Shown: in pieces, positions 1 through 12,632 of the stretch | Position numbering within the stretch: the stretch's first letter is position 1 | How the letters are laid out: every line of letters starts with the position of its first letter | DNA from: Xestospongia muta | Taxonomy: Eukaryota > Porifera > Demospongiae > Haplosclerida > Petrosiidae | NCBI GenBank assembly: GCA_963693285.1 | Contig: OY848931.1 | Coordinates: 4,444,079 to 4,508,078, forward strand | Direction: 5' to 3' | Length of the DNA: 64,000 nt | Position numbers and translations under genes: made by a program | Notes under the pieces: model-generated | Seen by the model: only the letters and a program-made list of their open reading frames with translations | What the model was told of the DNA's origin: nothing | Databases searched by the model: none

Positions 1-360
1 GTCAAGCTGTATTGTAAAGCTGTGTGATAGTTAGTATATGAGGTCAGCATGTTGTTACAATGTCTATTCAACTATACAAGGATATAGTTACTACTCACTA
101 CTATAGACACAATTGAAAGGTTTCTCTAATTCACATAGATAGTGCACAGAACAAGTTTCGCTATCAAATAGAACTTTTCTAGCACTATACACATGGTCAT
201 GTACATATGTATCCACACACACAGCATTGACTTAAATTTGAATAACAATTTAACAAGACACAAGATTTGTTGACTACACGATATTAATGTAGTTTGTTTG
301 TCCATCTCCTTGTTCAAGACAATATACAATTACTACCAACAAGATATAAAGATATAGTAT

Positions 361-571
361 ATAAATTAACTATGCATGTCTACTACAAGGAACATGAAAG
401 AACTCTCTCTCACCTCACAAACTTTAAAACCATTCAGTTATAATATACAAATAATAAGACATTTATATAAATTAACTATGCATGTCTACTACAAGGAACA
501 TGAAAGAACTCTCTCTCACCTCACAAACTTTTAAAACCATTCAGTTATAATATACAAATAATAAGACATTG
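361..571. repeat. Tandem duplication, 106-bp period, two units
   Basis: The block beginning ATAAATTAACTATGCATG at 361 recurs at 467 and runs almost unchanged through ACCATTCAGTTATAATATAC to AATAATAAGACATT. The two units differ by very few bases, so the duplication looks recent. Confidence 0.9.
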
Positions 572-980
572 AGATGGTATGTCCTAGTATTAAGTACACA
601 ATTCTTTAAAATTATAACACACATCGTCAGAATGTTGCGGATATTTGTACAGGATGATTTGTCTACGTTAGACATGAGATCAAGTAAATGTCCAGGGAGA
701 CAGGTCAGCTAACAGAATTTGCGTTTATATGACCTTATAATGTTTATTATAATACCAACATTAGAAGTAACGTTGTTAAGATAGTTAATAAAATACTAAT
801 CAAATCTATTAATATCAACTAAATGAATCAAGTGATTCAGTCTAACCAGAAGTCCTTGTTTGAACAGTTGCAATATTAAATAGTGAGAATTTATTAAATG
901 CAATACATGTACTTGTGTTGTAGTAGAAGTTAGTAGGTTTCTACTACAATGATGCTTCACGTGTGTAAACAAACTCAATA

Positions 981-1043
981 TCTATCCATCTATCCATTCA
1001 TCCATCCATTCATCCATTCATCAATCCATCAATCTATCCATCA
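981..1043. repeat. Imperfect tetranucleotide repeat (ATCC/ATTC)n
   Basis: Repeated TATCCATC, CATTCATC and CAATC units over about 60 bp. Confidence 0.85.
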
Positions 1044-1310
1044 AACATGCTGATCGGTCCATCCGGTCAGCAGAGACTTACTGACTATCAGAAAACAGCT
1101 GTAAACTAAACAACTTTACTGTGTTAAGAGTAATGGTGGAATGTTGTGGTCAGCTTAATTGACAGTCTTTAGTGTATAACTAAATTAAAATTCACATCAC
1201 TATAGTTTTGTGTAGTAAACTAAACCGATGATAGAACATAGTCTATTTAGTGGAACATGATGTTTATACATGTACAAATGATATAAGTGGTGCTACTAGT
1301 CATAGATTAT

Positions 1311-1379
<69 letters not shown>
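1311..1379. repeat. (GA)n microsatellite
   Basis: Nearly pure GA dinucleotide tract of about 68 bp with one AAA interruption near its start. Confidence 0.95.
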
Positions 1380-1382
<3 letters not shown>

Positions 1383-2531
1383 GGGCGAAACACATACAAG
1401 TCAAAACACACTATCCACTAAACATAATACAGAAGTCATGCAGGGTATTACCACATGTAGGTGGTAGGTACATACCACAGTTTAATGGTGGTGTCTATCA
1501 CCTTCTTACACCCACAAGTAAAGGCAAGAACAAAGGAATATAGTATAAGTCTTATATAATATCTACACTGATAATGCTACACTATGTACATGTACTATAT
1601 AAACTAGAACCATTATAAATCATATAATTATTACATGCTGTATAAACTTACTGAATATTATAACTATACTGTTAGATTGGTAACTTGATAGAAAAGGTAA
1701 ATTGATCTCTCTTGAGAGATTGATAGACAACCATTCACACCAATCCCTATTGACACTATATATCAAAGATAACTAACTTATCTCTATTAACACTGAAGCT
1801 TTGGTGGATCAATTTAAATACGAGAAAGAGTGAATGTGTGAATGTTATACTGATAAAGAAACAACAGATAACTTTTGTTTATATCTTGTAATGTAGGTTT
1901 GAAATAAGCAAGTCAGTGAAAACACTTTATAAGCTCGAAATAATGCTACATAACAATCGAAGTAGTTGATATTAATATTTGGAAAGTTTGTCTAAAATTG
2001 TCACTAGTTGTGTCCTGATTATCAATGCACAAAACCCATGGAATGTCAATAATATGTCTCAGTTGATAAAGAAGATTACTCACAGCAGCTGTTATCGTAA
2101 CCTAGTATGGTCAACACAATACGAAAGTAATAATTCAGAAAATACCCCTTCTGCCCCACCACAGCGACAGGAAATGCATGTGATAAGAAGCATTTATGAA
2201 CTTGTTATTTTTAAGGCCATATACAATGTGTCTAATCAATTGGGTGTTAAGACATTCTCTCCTATTATTTTAGTTTAAGGTGCAGTGTACACATGTACAT
2301 ATAAAAATATTAAAATGTTTGTAATTTGAGCATATATGGACAAAGTAATGCTATAACAGCCTAGAATGGTAATGAGCAGTATCTGTGTCAAAACAGCATT
2401 AGAAAAATTGTTTTTGCATCTGTGTAGGGTAATGTGAAATAGGTGATATGTAGGAAGGTGAACAGATGGATCAACGTGATTTGAATATTGGATAGATAAC
2501 CAAATATGGAATGAAAAAATAAAGAGCTTAC

Positions 2532-2592
2532 ATTGAATTTCTTAGTATAGTTGTAGCGAGCTATGATGTCTTCAATTCTTCTTGACAGGAAC
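2532..2592 (-). other. Exon-like segment, orphan, minus strand
   Basis: Read on the minus strand, a (CT)n tract followed by an acceptor CATCAG leads into 61 nt open in one frame (FLSRRIEDIIARYNYTKKFN), ended by a donor-like GTAAGC. The composition looks like protein and differs from surrounding AT-rich noise. No partner exons were found on either side and I do not recognise the product. It may be an isolated exon of an unseen gene or chance. Confidence 0.25.
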
Positions 2593-2598
2593 CTGATG

Positions 2599-2601
<3 letters not shown>

Positions 2602-2656
<55 letters not shown>
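2602..2656. repeat. (GA)n microsatellite
   Basis: Pure GA tract of about 55 bp. On the minus strand it would be a polypyrimidine tract directly before the exon-like segment at 2532-2592. Confidence 0.95.
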
Positions 2657-2660
<4 letters not shown>

Positions 2661-3118
2661 ATATTATGATCTAACACTTTAAAAATTCATTATTACTAAC
2701 ACTGATCAAATTACAACTGACAAGGGGTTAGTTGGCATCTAAAGAGACATATTGTCTGTCTGGCAGTTATAATGTAATTGCTAAATGAGAATATCATCAT
2801 GATATCACCTACACACTACCTCCTATTTAACTACGCTCTTATTATTGCCTCTCTCTATCTCACAAACCACTATGAACTAATGGCATTTTAATATTTAGAA
2901 TTTTTCTGTCATTTCTTCTTTATCCTACTATTAACTAACATACATAGCAATTCAATACTGGCCAACACCTAGGTATAAAATCAGGATAGAGTTACTATCG
3001 ACAGCTCAAATTACAATAGAAAACAATACAGATATTGCAAAATATGCTATTGTATATATTACATCAAAATAGTATGAATAGAATGCACTAGTATACAGAA
3101 CATAACTATTGACTTGTT

Positions 3119-3260
3119 AGAAGGGAGGGTACAATATAACAATGTATTACATAACATATAGTAGCGGATATGGTATGAAGACGGGAGACAGAAGGAGGGT
3201 ACGATAAAACAGTCGTAGGTATGGTACGAAGACGGGAGACAGAAGGAGGGCACAATAAGC
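3119..3260. repeat. Short tandem repeat, ~58-bp period
   Basis: The motif GAAGACGGGAGACAGAAGGAGG occurs at about 3177 and 3228, preceded each time by GGTATGGTAYGAA or similar. A diverged partial unit (GAAGGGAGGGTACAATA) lies at 3119. About 2.5 units in all. Confidence 0.8.
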
Positions 3261-5451
3261 AGGCTCCTCTCAATTCCATAAATAATAATGATAGCACTAA
3301 TGATGCAGGAATAGGAGACAAGTTTGCTATACATTGTTTGCTTGTTACTTGTTGACAAACAAAACACTAACAAACAAACATCACTTAACAAACTGATAAT
3401 TTACTAAAAACAACAAAGACTATCTAATTACAATATAATAATATCACATACATATACACACCTCTAGCTATACAATATTAAATATATTACACCTTATACG
3501 TAACAGACAAACAGACGAACAGACAGTGTTGAGATAATTCCATGTAATAATTCTACACAAGTTGATCAACAAATAGTTGAGTTCATTATTAATAATGACA
3601 GGTGTTAATAGTAACCTCAAAATATGCAATATCTGGTATTATAACATTTAAATGAACTCATTATTTATTATACTTTGAACTCTATATTAGTATGACATTG
3701 TACGTAGAGGACAGCTTGATTACCCGTAAATATCTTTCGTCTCTCCTACATCTCCCCCCTACACTAACTAAACATTGAATCATCTTGTAAAATAACTAGC
3801 AATGCAGTAGCTGTATGCTGTGTGTATAATAGTACATGTAGAAATGTTATTGCTTTCTATAATTAGGTTTGTGTAGAATACAATTATTCTAGTAGATTTA
3901 ATTACACTACATGTAATACTGCTGAATAGATGGATGAACAGATAGATACAGGAAAGACAGATAGGCATATATCCATTTAGGGAACTACCCAGGTTATTGC
4001 CTCAACATTATGTGGTAACATTTCTAGGAATACAATATGTGCACAATATGAACACATTGAAACCACAATATGAAGACAGTCTGTCTCCATATACAAGTTA
4101 CTACAAATCTGCCATCTTTCACTATCACAATGGAGCTTATCATTGTTCAATTATTACTTCACTTAGTGTGTATAGCTTGGCATGTAATAATGAATGTACT
4201 ATGCAGTTTTGTGGTCAGTGTTAAGTACTGATATTGTTCTTATGTCAACAGCTGCTGATGTACACTCCAATTCCTTCTAGAAGAATTTATAACTATTATT
4301 GATATAGTTCTGGTCCATTACTCATTGATAGTATAAGATGAGAAACCAGTCTTTAGTAAAAACAGGAAATCTTCTTACAAAAAAAAGTTCACTCAAAGTA
4401 CAGATGCTTCAATGATGTACAATTACTTTACAGTGAGTGAGTAACATCCTTCATATAGAATTGTATACAATTAAGTATTTCACCAGTTAGTTTAAAAGTA
4501 AAGGAAATATTCAAAAACCACAAGACATTGTCAATGAAATGTTTCATCATTATTGTTGTATTCAATAATATTATAATGTACCATCAAAAGCCTCACAAAG
4601 GAGAAAGGAAGTATAAGTCTCAATTTGTAAGATAAACCAGCATCAAACACACCACAACAATCAGATCATGTAGTTAGTTACATGTTCCAGGGCTCCTGGT
4701 ATGACTACTGACTATATCATTTATAATTCTCTTAACTTGTATTATATTATAAATGAATTTTGCTCAATAAAATAGGACTTTGTACTACACGAACAAGAGT
4801 CATTATAGTCAACTAAGATTTCATATCATCTTTCTCTATTAGGTACATATTTCACAACACATTTACCAGAACCCAAACTATAATACTTTACTAAGTGGCA
4901 TTAAGCACAACAGGAATATTACCTTTAAACTATAACAGCTAGTAAATGATGCTAAAATATCATTTTCAATAGCGTAGATGAGGCAATCAATACACAAAGA
5001 TAAGGTAAGCATAAGAGGAGGAGACCAAAGACACCACAATAAATGATAAGACAGTCTCCTCTTACATAGTAGGCAGTGACTTAATAACAATAACATGTAG
5101 ACATGGTGTGTGTACATGTTGTTGAATGTCTACTAAAATACTCCAGGTAACCTTACCTAACTGTATGAAGAAACAAAAATGAAATAAGAAACCACAGTGT
5201 CACACAGGCATCAACTAGTGTAGGTGGCTCAAAGACCGTATACAGGACAACCAACCCACTCTAATAGTATCTCTTAGCAACTATTTCAAGCTCATTACCA
5301 GTTGCTGGTCATTAGATGGAAACCTTAAACATCACATGATACACAGAGAAGACCAGCTGTTATTCAACTCTAATGAAACCTCAACAAAAGGCCACTGGAT
5401 AGACTTCAGTATGCATATACAGCATAACATCAAAGCTACTACCATTGTCAG

Positions 5452-6485
5452 TTAGATCCAACAGATAAAGAGTTAGTACATTCCAGACTAATTTTAGTCT
5501 TCTAAGAGTCATGACAATGCAAATTATCTAATAGTAAATGATCACTTGAAGCTTCATTGATTAAGACCGTTGATTGAATTATAAGAGTGGTCTAGTAATA
5601 AGAGTAGTCTGTTAAAAGAATATTAGCCGATTGTTATAATGAACAATAAACAAATTTACGTAATAATAGTTGTTACGCAAAGTTGATTATTGTAATCACT
5701 ATCGATGTGTTTTTTATCTATTATTATAAGTATTGCTTATTAGTTCTGACAACTTTCATCATTGTGGTTTGTGATATCAATGGTAGTTCAACATCTCAAT
5801 ATTGACAGAGCCCACAATATTAACTGGTAGAGTTCACAATATCACTGAACTGATAGATCCTTTAATAAGCTAACTTTAACTTAACAACCATGGTCACAAT
5901 CCATGCACGCACATACAAGCATTTTAGTGTATATGATACTACCCTTACATCATAATGACATAATGTATTAAACAATCGAGAGGATACTGGCCTTGATAAA
6001 GGGACTAAAGAACTATAGTTGTAATAATTGTTTCTATATAAACATTAGAGTATAATAACGTAATAAATGTTAGTATGTTTATTTATTGATAAAGATGTTC
6101 AAAATCATATAACAATGCTCTATATTATCATAGCAATGATATAAGACAGATTAATTTATAAATTGTGTTGTATCTACTAATAGCTAATGATGATATAAAG
6201 TTGAACTAATTATAAGAAAGGATTATTTGGAGAATTAGCTCTTAAAATTCTATTTAAATGTTTTTGAAATGAAACTATTTCTATAAATAATGCTTAGTAT
6301 AAGATGCCAGGAGAGTGTCAGTATATTCTAACTAACTCCTCTATCATAACTTTGAAACTCATTAGCCTGAAGCCTCTAGGCCACTATGTTGAAAGGTAGG
6401 AGGGAATCCATTGTAATAGATGCCTGGTTTCAATTTGTGGCCCTACCTCAGTAACCAGTGTGGGGGAGAGAGTACTATGAATAAT
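5452..6485. repeat. Dispersed repeat, copy 1 (reference order)
   Basis: This 1.03-kb non-coding block is about 95% identical by eye to 18481-19537, but with its two halves exchanged. 5452-6049 matches 18946-19537 and 6028-6485 matches 18481-18939. No long open frame and no terminal inverted repeats were seen. It contains distinctive segments such as TCTAGGCCACTATGTTGAAA and a GTGTGGGGGAGAGAG end. Function unknown. Confidence 0.85.
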
Positions 6486-8162
6486 TGAGAGTTAAAACAA
6501 TTCTGAAAACCTCTTATTGTATTACAAAGAAAATTAATTTATGGTGAACATACTCTGTGAAAGGTTGGATTGCCACAGATGTCATAGTAATGTTACTATA
6601 ATAACGAATCTATTGAAATACCACATACTGTCATTGTAATATTATGAGATATCATAAATATCACATGATATCATTATAATGTCATGTGATGTCACTGTGA
6701 TGTCTTTTAACATCATATGATGACATTGAGAAAATTAAATTACAACAAACAATTCAGTTTTTACATTCAATATTGTTTAGTTAGCATACAATAAACTACA
6801 TACAACTTGATAACCTGGTAATGATCAATACATAACCTGTTATTATAACAAGTTATACTAACAGGTTATATGGTTGCTTGATATTTTAGTAAATAGTAAG
6901 AAATATAAAAAATATTGCGGTTGTTGAACACTCATTTGTAGGTTTACAAAACAAACATTAAACATCATTTATAAATTAATTGATCATTAGTTTTATATAA
7001 CACATCTGTCACTATAGACAATGGAATAATCCAAACAGGCTTACAGATAAATCTTGAAAGTTTGCACACTCCACAAGAAATAATATATGCCTTGCAGCTG
7101 TATTTAATATTTATTAATATTTATTAATATTTATTAATATAAACTCTCAACATAGGCAGGAGAGCAATGTGGGTTAGTTCCAATTAATAATATGGTCCTA
7201 TGTATAATGATCCTAGATTCAGTGTACATCCCATTACATCAACTTAGCAAGCTTGACAGAGTCAAGCGATTTCACAAATTTGACAGCATTGAGCGATTTC
7301 TCTAATAAAGCAGGTTTTTAAGATTCCACGAACATACTCAGCAGAAAATAGAAACCCAAAATAGATATTTAATGAAATTTTTTTATAATCCAATATATGA
7401 CAGTGTTGGCCATTTAACTTGTACAAACTGGTTTAGCAAACTGGTTTGTAATATGAAACTATAAATGTTTGTTTATGCTAGTGTCATTATCGAGTGATTT
7501 GATTACAACAACAAACACAAAAGATAATAAAAGAGAATGCATTAATAAACGACTCGTCATCATTGCTACAAAAACAATTATTACGCACTTCTTCAAAGAT
7601 TAAGAAAACTGTTCTTTATTTTGCCCTAAAGAGTGTTTGCATTAAATATGACTTTTGTTTTTCCATCATAATTCTATATTTTACTGTCCGATCTCTAATT
7701 ATAAGACATCAAATTATTTCAATAGTACTTCCCATTAATATAGTGCAAGTTTACAATTAATATGTTTGATGACCAAGTTAGTTGTATTGTACCAAAGTAT
7801 TGTCATAAAGATGCATATAAATTTGTGTATTAAAAACAAGCCATTAAAATGATTTTCATGAATTAAAATATTACCCACGTAGGTCAACTCACAATTTAGA
7901 TAATTAAAATGCATTAGTTTACTCCAGTGAATTACCCAAAAAGATACTCACTTTACTTTCAAGTAAAACCAAAGTTGTAGTTTAAAAACATCCTTTAATC
8001 ATGGATAAAATTTCAAGAATTATCTAACCACAATGTGTGTTGTGCAATTTAAGATTTATATACAAGTGCTGTGGTTGGTTTGAATATGGGCTTAAGAAAA
8101 CAGCAACCATTAACAAATGTGACATCACACGATATGTGGCATCATTACAACATCCATCAATC

Positions 8163-8190
<28 letters not shown>
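8163..8190. repeat. (CA)n microsatellite
   Basis: Pure CA tract of about 28 bp. Confidence 0.95.
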
Positions 8191-8193
<3 letters not shown>

Positions 8194-10728
8194 GAGGATT
8201 ACAATATATTGAGAACATAAGTAAGGAGTTACAAGATGTCAGAGATATTTGTCAATTCAACAACAATTAGTGACAATTACAAACACATGATTGGCACGCC
8301 AATATTGTCCTCATTAAAACCACAAACATGTAATTAACAATAATATCAAATATTAAAAATATATAATATACGTCGTCTTTATAATCGAGTTGGAAATGTG
8401 TAGCATTGTAAGATTGATCAGGTGATTTGTTCAAAAGATGGTGTGATTAGCAACTTTGCTTAACATGAATACTTTAAAAAATGCCTCAATTCAATTAATT
8501 ACGCTTATTTGGTACACTGGTACACTGTCTAATTCTAATTAGTCTAATCTTATTTCATTTAACATTATAAACTGCTTGTTTATATTGTAAGTACGAATAC
8601 TTCAGCACTTATATAATTACCTTAAACCTCAAGTGTAAATTCAATATACTGATAGTAATACAAGCTATATAAGAGCCTTTATATGATCATATTTTACAGT
8701 GACTTGTTGAAATATAACAAGGTGTTTGATCTTATGCATTATGATGACAGATAGGTCAAACCCACACACTGAAATACAGCAACCTAGTTGACCTGTGGCA
8801 ACAAACCACAAACACGAACAACATCAGATTGTAACCTCCAGCTGTAAGGAGTGTATGTGAGTAATACTGGCAAAATATGTCCAATATATTGATGTCATGT
8901 AATCTTCATATTTGATGCAAATGTGGGACGGTCTTTGTCACAAGAGAAGCATCACATTTGTCTCATTTATAAATTTAACTTTTCTCTGATAATTCATTTA
9001 AATGTAGATATCATTTAGTCATAATCACATTGACTTGTTCTACAGTATCAATATTAATAGTTACGTACTAGATTGTGGTTAGATCTATATCAATATTGTT
9101 GTTTCATATTTCAAGACAACATCGTTATCAATTTAAAAACATCCTTGTTGTCATATCTAGCGATATGCATTAGATATCAAAAGGTACATTACTCTTCCAG
9201 TTTTCATTCTCTACTTAGACTGAGCTATTCAGTCACACGGTGTTAGATATCTTAGACATCGTATCAAGTGATACACTGAAATTTCATGCCATACTTGATA
9301 CTAAAATTGAATTAAAGTTCTCAGACATAAGGTCAAAAGACACATAAAGAGAAAATCAAGAATTATCATCAATAGGCCAATAACACTAAGATTTTATAAC
9401 AGAAGCCTCTGAACAGATCTAGTCATTAGCCACAGTAGGCTGGTCTTGTGACCAGTAGAAAGAGATTGACAGACACAACACAGGAACCTCAAAATATCTG
9501 ACCAGATGGTCGTTATTGCACAACCTCAAGCACTTATCTATGTGGTCACATATACATAATGTATAGTATTGAACATAAACTATTACTATAATAATACTAT
9601 TTTCAGTTTTATATTGCAGTATAGTATTATTATATGTAATGTAGTGTGCATATAGTACACTTCTAGTGCATTAATTGGTTAGTGATGACAGTTACCACAG
9701 TGTCAGGGAATAAACAAGTTTGTCACTGAAGTTTGTGGTTAGTTAAAATAACACAAAAAATAGTAAGGATTTTTTTCTGAACAGCAATTAATAATGTAAG
9801 ACTTCTAGTGAATTAAAAGTTTCACAATAATTCTCAATTGAGTGATCATTTTATAGAAGATTTGTGGTTCAAGTAACTATGTTTTATTTTTGTCCCTAAT
9901 GATGTAATTCCAAATAGACTAGTCACAATTGAATCAAATCAATATAAAATGGTCTTACATTACACAGTAGTCCATTCTATATAGCTAATTCAAATAAATA
10001 AAGAGAAAACTTAAAAGAATTATTATAATGAACTCAATAATGTATTGTCATTAATGCATACAATAATGTAGGTCTCTTAACATTAAATTAATGCCTTGTT
10101 TAATAACAATTTTCAAGAGTACATACTCTCAATTTTGTTCACAAGATAATAAAGGTATTGCAATGAGTGCATGCTCTTTATCAATTCTTGATATCAAGGA
10201 ATGAAAACAATAAATTAAAAACAATTAAGATCTATAAGTAGTTTGCATACATTGTCATTATCTTTTAGTCAACAAGAGTTGTTAAAAATGTTGTAACGAA
10301 TAAGATAAGAATTACTTTGTTTCATGTTATGACATAACAATGACAATAATCAAACTGTACAACAATAAAATATCAAGTGTGATATCAACATTGTTGCATA
10401 ACAACGAACCTTATATTCAAACAAATTTATCAATGTGGTGTTGTAATTCAATCGTGTGAAAAAACACACAATTTATAAACTATATCATTCTTGTCTAATA
10501 ACTTACAACCTTCCCTCTTTTATTAATCAACAAGACATACATTATACACAACATAAATATTGTAGCTGACGCATTGGACTATAATATGTTAAATGTGTAT
10601 ACTGTATAATGATATTAACAGCCATATAAATATGTCATAATATTATGAAATAAATATGATATTTTCCAACTTTGTTTGCCATCAAACAAAGATGATTAAT
10701 TATACACAATAGGTAAAATGACGTATAT

Positions 10729-10775
10729 ACATGTACATGTAAATATATATGTACATGTACATGTCTACATCTGTA
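10729..10775. repeat. Palindromic ACATGT-rich patch
   Basis: TACATGTACATGTA is followed about 10 bp later by TATGTACATGTACATG, forming a self-complementary hairpin, with another ACATGTAGATATATACAT just downstream. Low-complexity origin is likely. Confidence 0.6.
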
Positions 10776-11470
10776 CATGTAGATATATACATATTTACGA
10801 AAACATAAAAGGGTTACATTCCTTAGCAATATAAATTTAAGAACAATACTACAATTTATACAAATATAATTAATAATATATAAAATATATTATGCAATAC
10901 AAATAGTTTATTATTTATTCATAGCCACAGGGCAGGTCCAATCATAAAAACAAGCACCCTAAATTTTAACCCCTATGTACCAGTTAATACACAAAACCAT
11001 TAATTTGAATAATAATATATTAATAACCAATTTGCTATGAATATTTAAGAGTCTACATAGTGCCCAGGGCAAGAAGGTAAATCCTTTTAAATACACACAA
11101 TTTACTAACTATCCATAAATTACCATAGTAAGGTAACCATGCATTACCCTCAATTAAATTGATGTCAACATTACCACACTGTTCAGGTTTCATAGAGAAT
11201 GTTTGTTGCTAAGGGTGGATAAGTTGGAATGACCGATTGATTATACCACACCCAATATGTCTCGGACTAGTGTCTCCTTCTCTTCTTTATTTCCCACGGC
11301 TTATGTTGATACAACAACATGTATCAATTTGTTAACTAAACTAGACAAATTGTGTGCATTAGTAACAAACAGTATTACGTAACAGATCATCTTACTATAT
11401 TTCTAAAAAAAATATTTAATAGGACAAATAAAAAAACCAGCAACCCAAACATCACAACAAGAGCCACTGT

Positions 11471-11473
11471 TAA

Positions 11474-11507
<34 letters not shown>

Positions 11508-12490
11508 GTCCTTCATTCTCAACCAATATCTTATACATATAGTTGATATATAGTGTATGATATGTTGCAATAGTACATTCTTTGACTAACTCATCACTTA
11601 AATAAATGTTAGTTTGTTCAAGAATAAATGAGTTTATTGGCAAACTAAAACAATTTTTACATACTCTCTCAGATAAGATACTCATACAATTAGTATATTA
11701 TTTGAGTAAAATATCTCTGAAAGAAATATTATCTTGTTCAAAAACATACAAATTTCTCATATACTCTTCTCACTACAGATTAGATAAGAAGATACTCATA
11801 TTATTAGTGTATTCTTTGAGTAACACATCCTTCGATAAATGTTAGTTTGTTCCATAGTATGTTAATTTATTAGTAAACATACACAATCTTACTACATACT
11901 CTTCCTGTCACACCTCAAGTATCCTTCTTCTTTAATTATTTACACAAAAAAGTTAACACCACATCCAATAATCATTATTAAAACTCAACTATTATATCTT
12001 CTGTTCAATATCACATCAACTATGTCAATTGAGGACAAAACAAGAGATGGCAATATTGTTGTTTAGCTAACAAATGTTATATTAACTATTTAGATGACCT
12101 GGTTATTTTTCTTTAATCATGTACACAAAGAGATGACATTGACAATGAATGAATAGAACACACGAATAAGGAAAGAACTAAAACTTAAAGATATAAAATA
12201 AGATATGATGTCACAGTGAGGTAATACTGTTAATAATTTTTTGACATTTCTATAACAACTGATCATAATAGTGTTGACAACAAGCAAATTATAATATTGG
12301 ACATCATAAAATACTAAAATATTGTAATTGTTAGTTCATCTGCTAGGAATATACAAATACAATTATGACATTACATTTAGAAAGTGTGGTCATTATTAAT
12401 TAAAGCAACTGCCTTGATAGTTACTAACTCTTATGTCAACACATGTTCTACGTTTCTTACATATCTGACTACCTCCTATAGACACCCATC
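11471..12490 (+). repeat. Array intergenic module upstream of first lectin gene
   Basis: This is the first copy of the spacer that recurs before later class A/C genes (about 14.0, 16.8, 19.5, 22.7 and 27.4 kb). It has a (CA)n at 11475-11506. Degenerate ~115-120-bp repeats follow, containing AGATAAGATACTCATA and GAGTAACACATCCTT. Then comes a decayed copy of the array 5' leader (TATCTTCTGTTCAATATCAC near 11995). The left edge marks where the tandem array begins. Confidence 0.75.
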
Positions 12491-12499
12491 TCTACAGTC

Positions 12500-12632
12500 T
12501 ATAAAAAGAGGACTACACTCACTTATAGACAATAGCAAATAAGATACCTCTACCTCAGAGATAAATACCTCCTCCTCAACTATCATATCTTCTGTTCAAC
12601 ATCACATCAACTACTAACTACTACTCATCATC
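12500..12632 (+). promoter_or_regulatory. Class A/C core promoter and 5' leader
   Basis: TATA box TATAAAAAG at 12500-12508 is followed by GAGGACTACACTCACTTATA, a leader with CCTCCTCCTCAACTATC, and an ATCATG start context. Upstream CAACACATGTTCTACGTTTC (near 12437) is also conserved. The same arrangement precedes every class A and class C gene. The transcription start is inferred about 25-30 bp after the TATA. Confidence 0.75.

Larger units (their letters stand above)
1..5451. other. Gene-poor AT-rich region
   Basis: No convincing multi-exon gene is visible. The stretch holds a 106-bp tandem duplication, a TCCA-type repeat, two long GA tracts, a short tandem repeat near 3.2 kb and one exon-like segment, each listed separately. 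Open frames such as 1979-2278 (99 codons from a TTG) have no recognisable domain and are treated as chance. Confidence 0.6.
6486..11470. other. Gene-poor AT-rich region
   Basis: No supportable gene. Minor structure: a 10-bp repeat (TTAATATTTA) at 7101-7140, a palindrome with ATAACCTGTTA arms at 6832-6869, a (CA)n at 8163-8190, an inverted repeat with arms near 9585-9600 and 9621-9636, and an ACATGT-rich palindromic patch at 10729-10775. Short frames here contain microsatellite-encoded residues and look like noise. Confidence 0.6.

Noticed and set aside
1979..2278. 99-codon plus-strand frame
   Set aside because: Begins at TTG, has no recognisable domain, splice context or promoter, and its length is not exceptional in this AT-rich sequence.
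4878..5117. 79-codon minus-strand frame and similar small frames in 3-5.2 kb
   Set aside because: Leu/Cys-rich noise without motif, start context or splice neighbours.
11606..11845. 79-codon frame (and 19604-19822) with repeated LSDKILIQLVYSLS-like segments, open in some spacer copies
   Set aside because: It arises from the degenerate spacer repeats, lacks a consistent start, and is broken by indels in other copies (for example near 22890).
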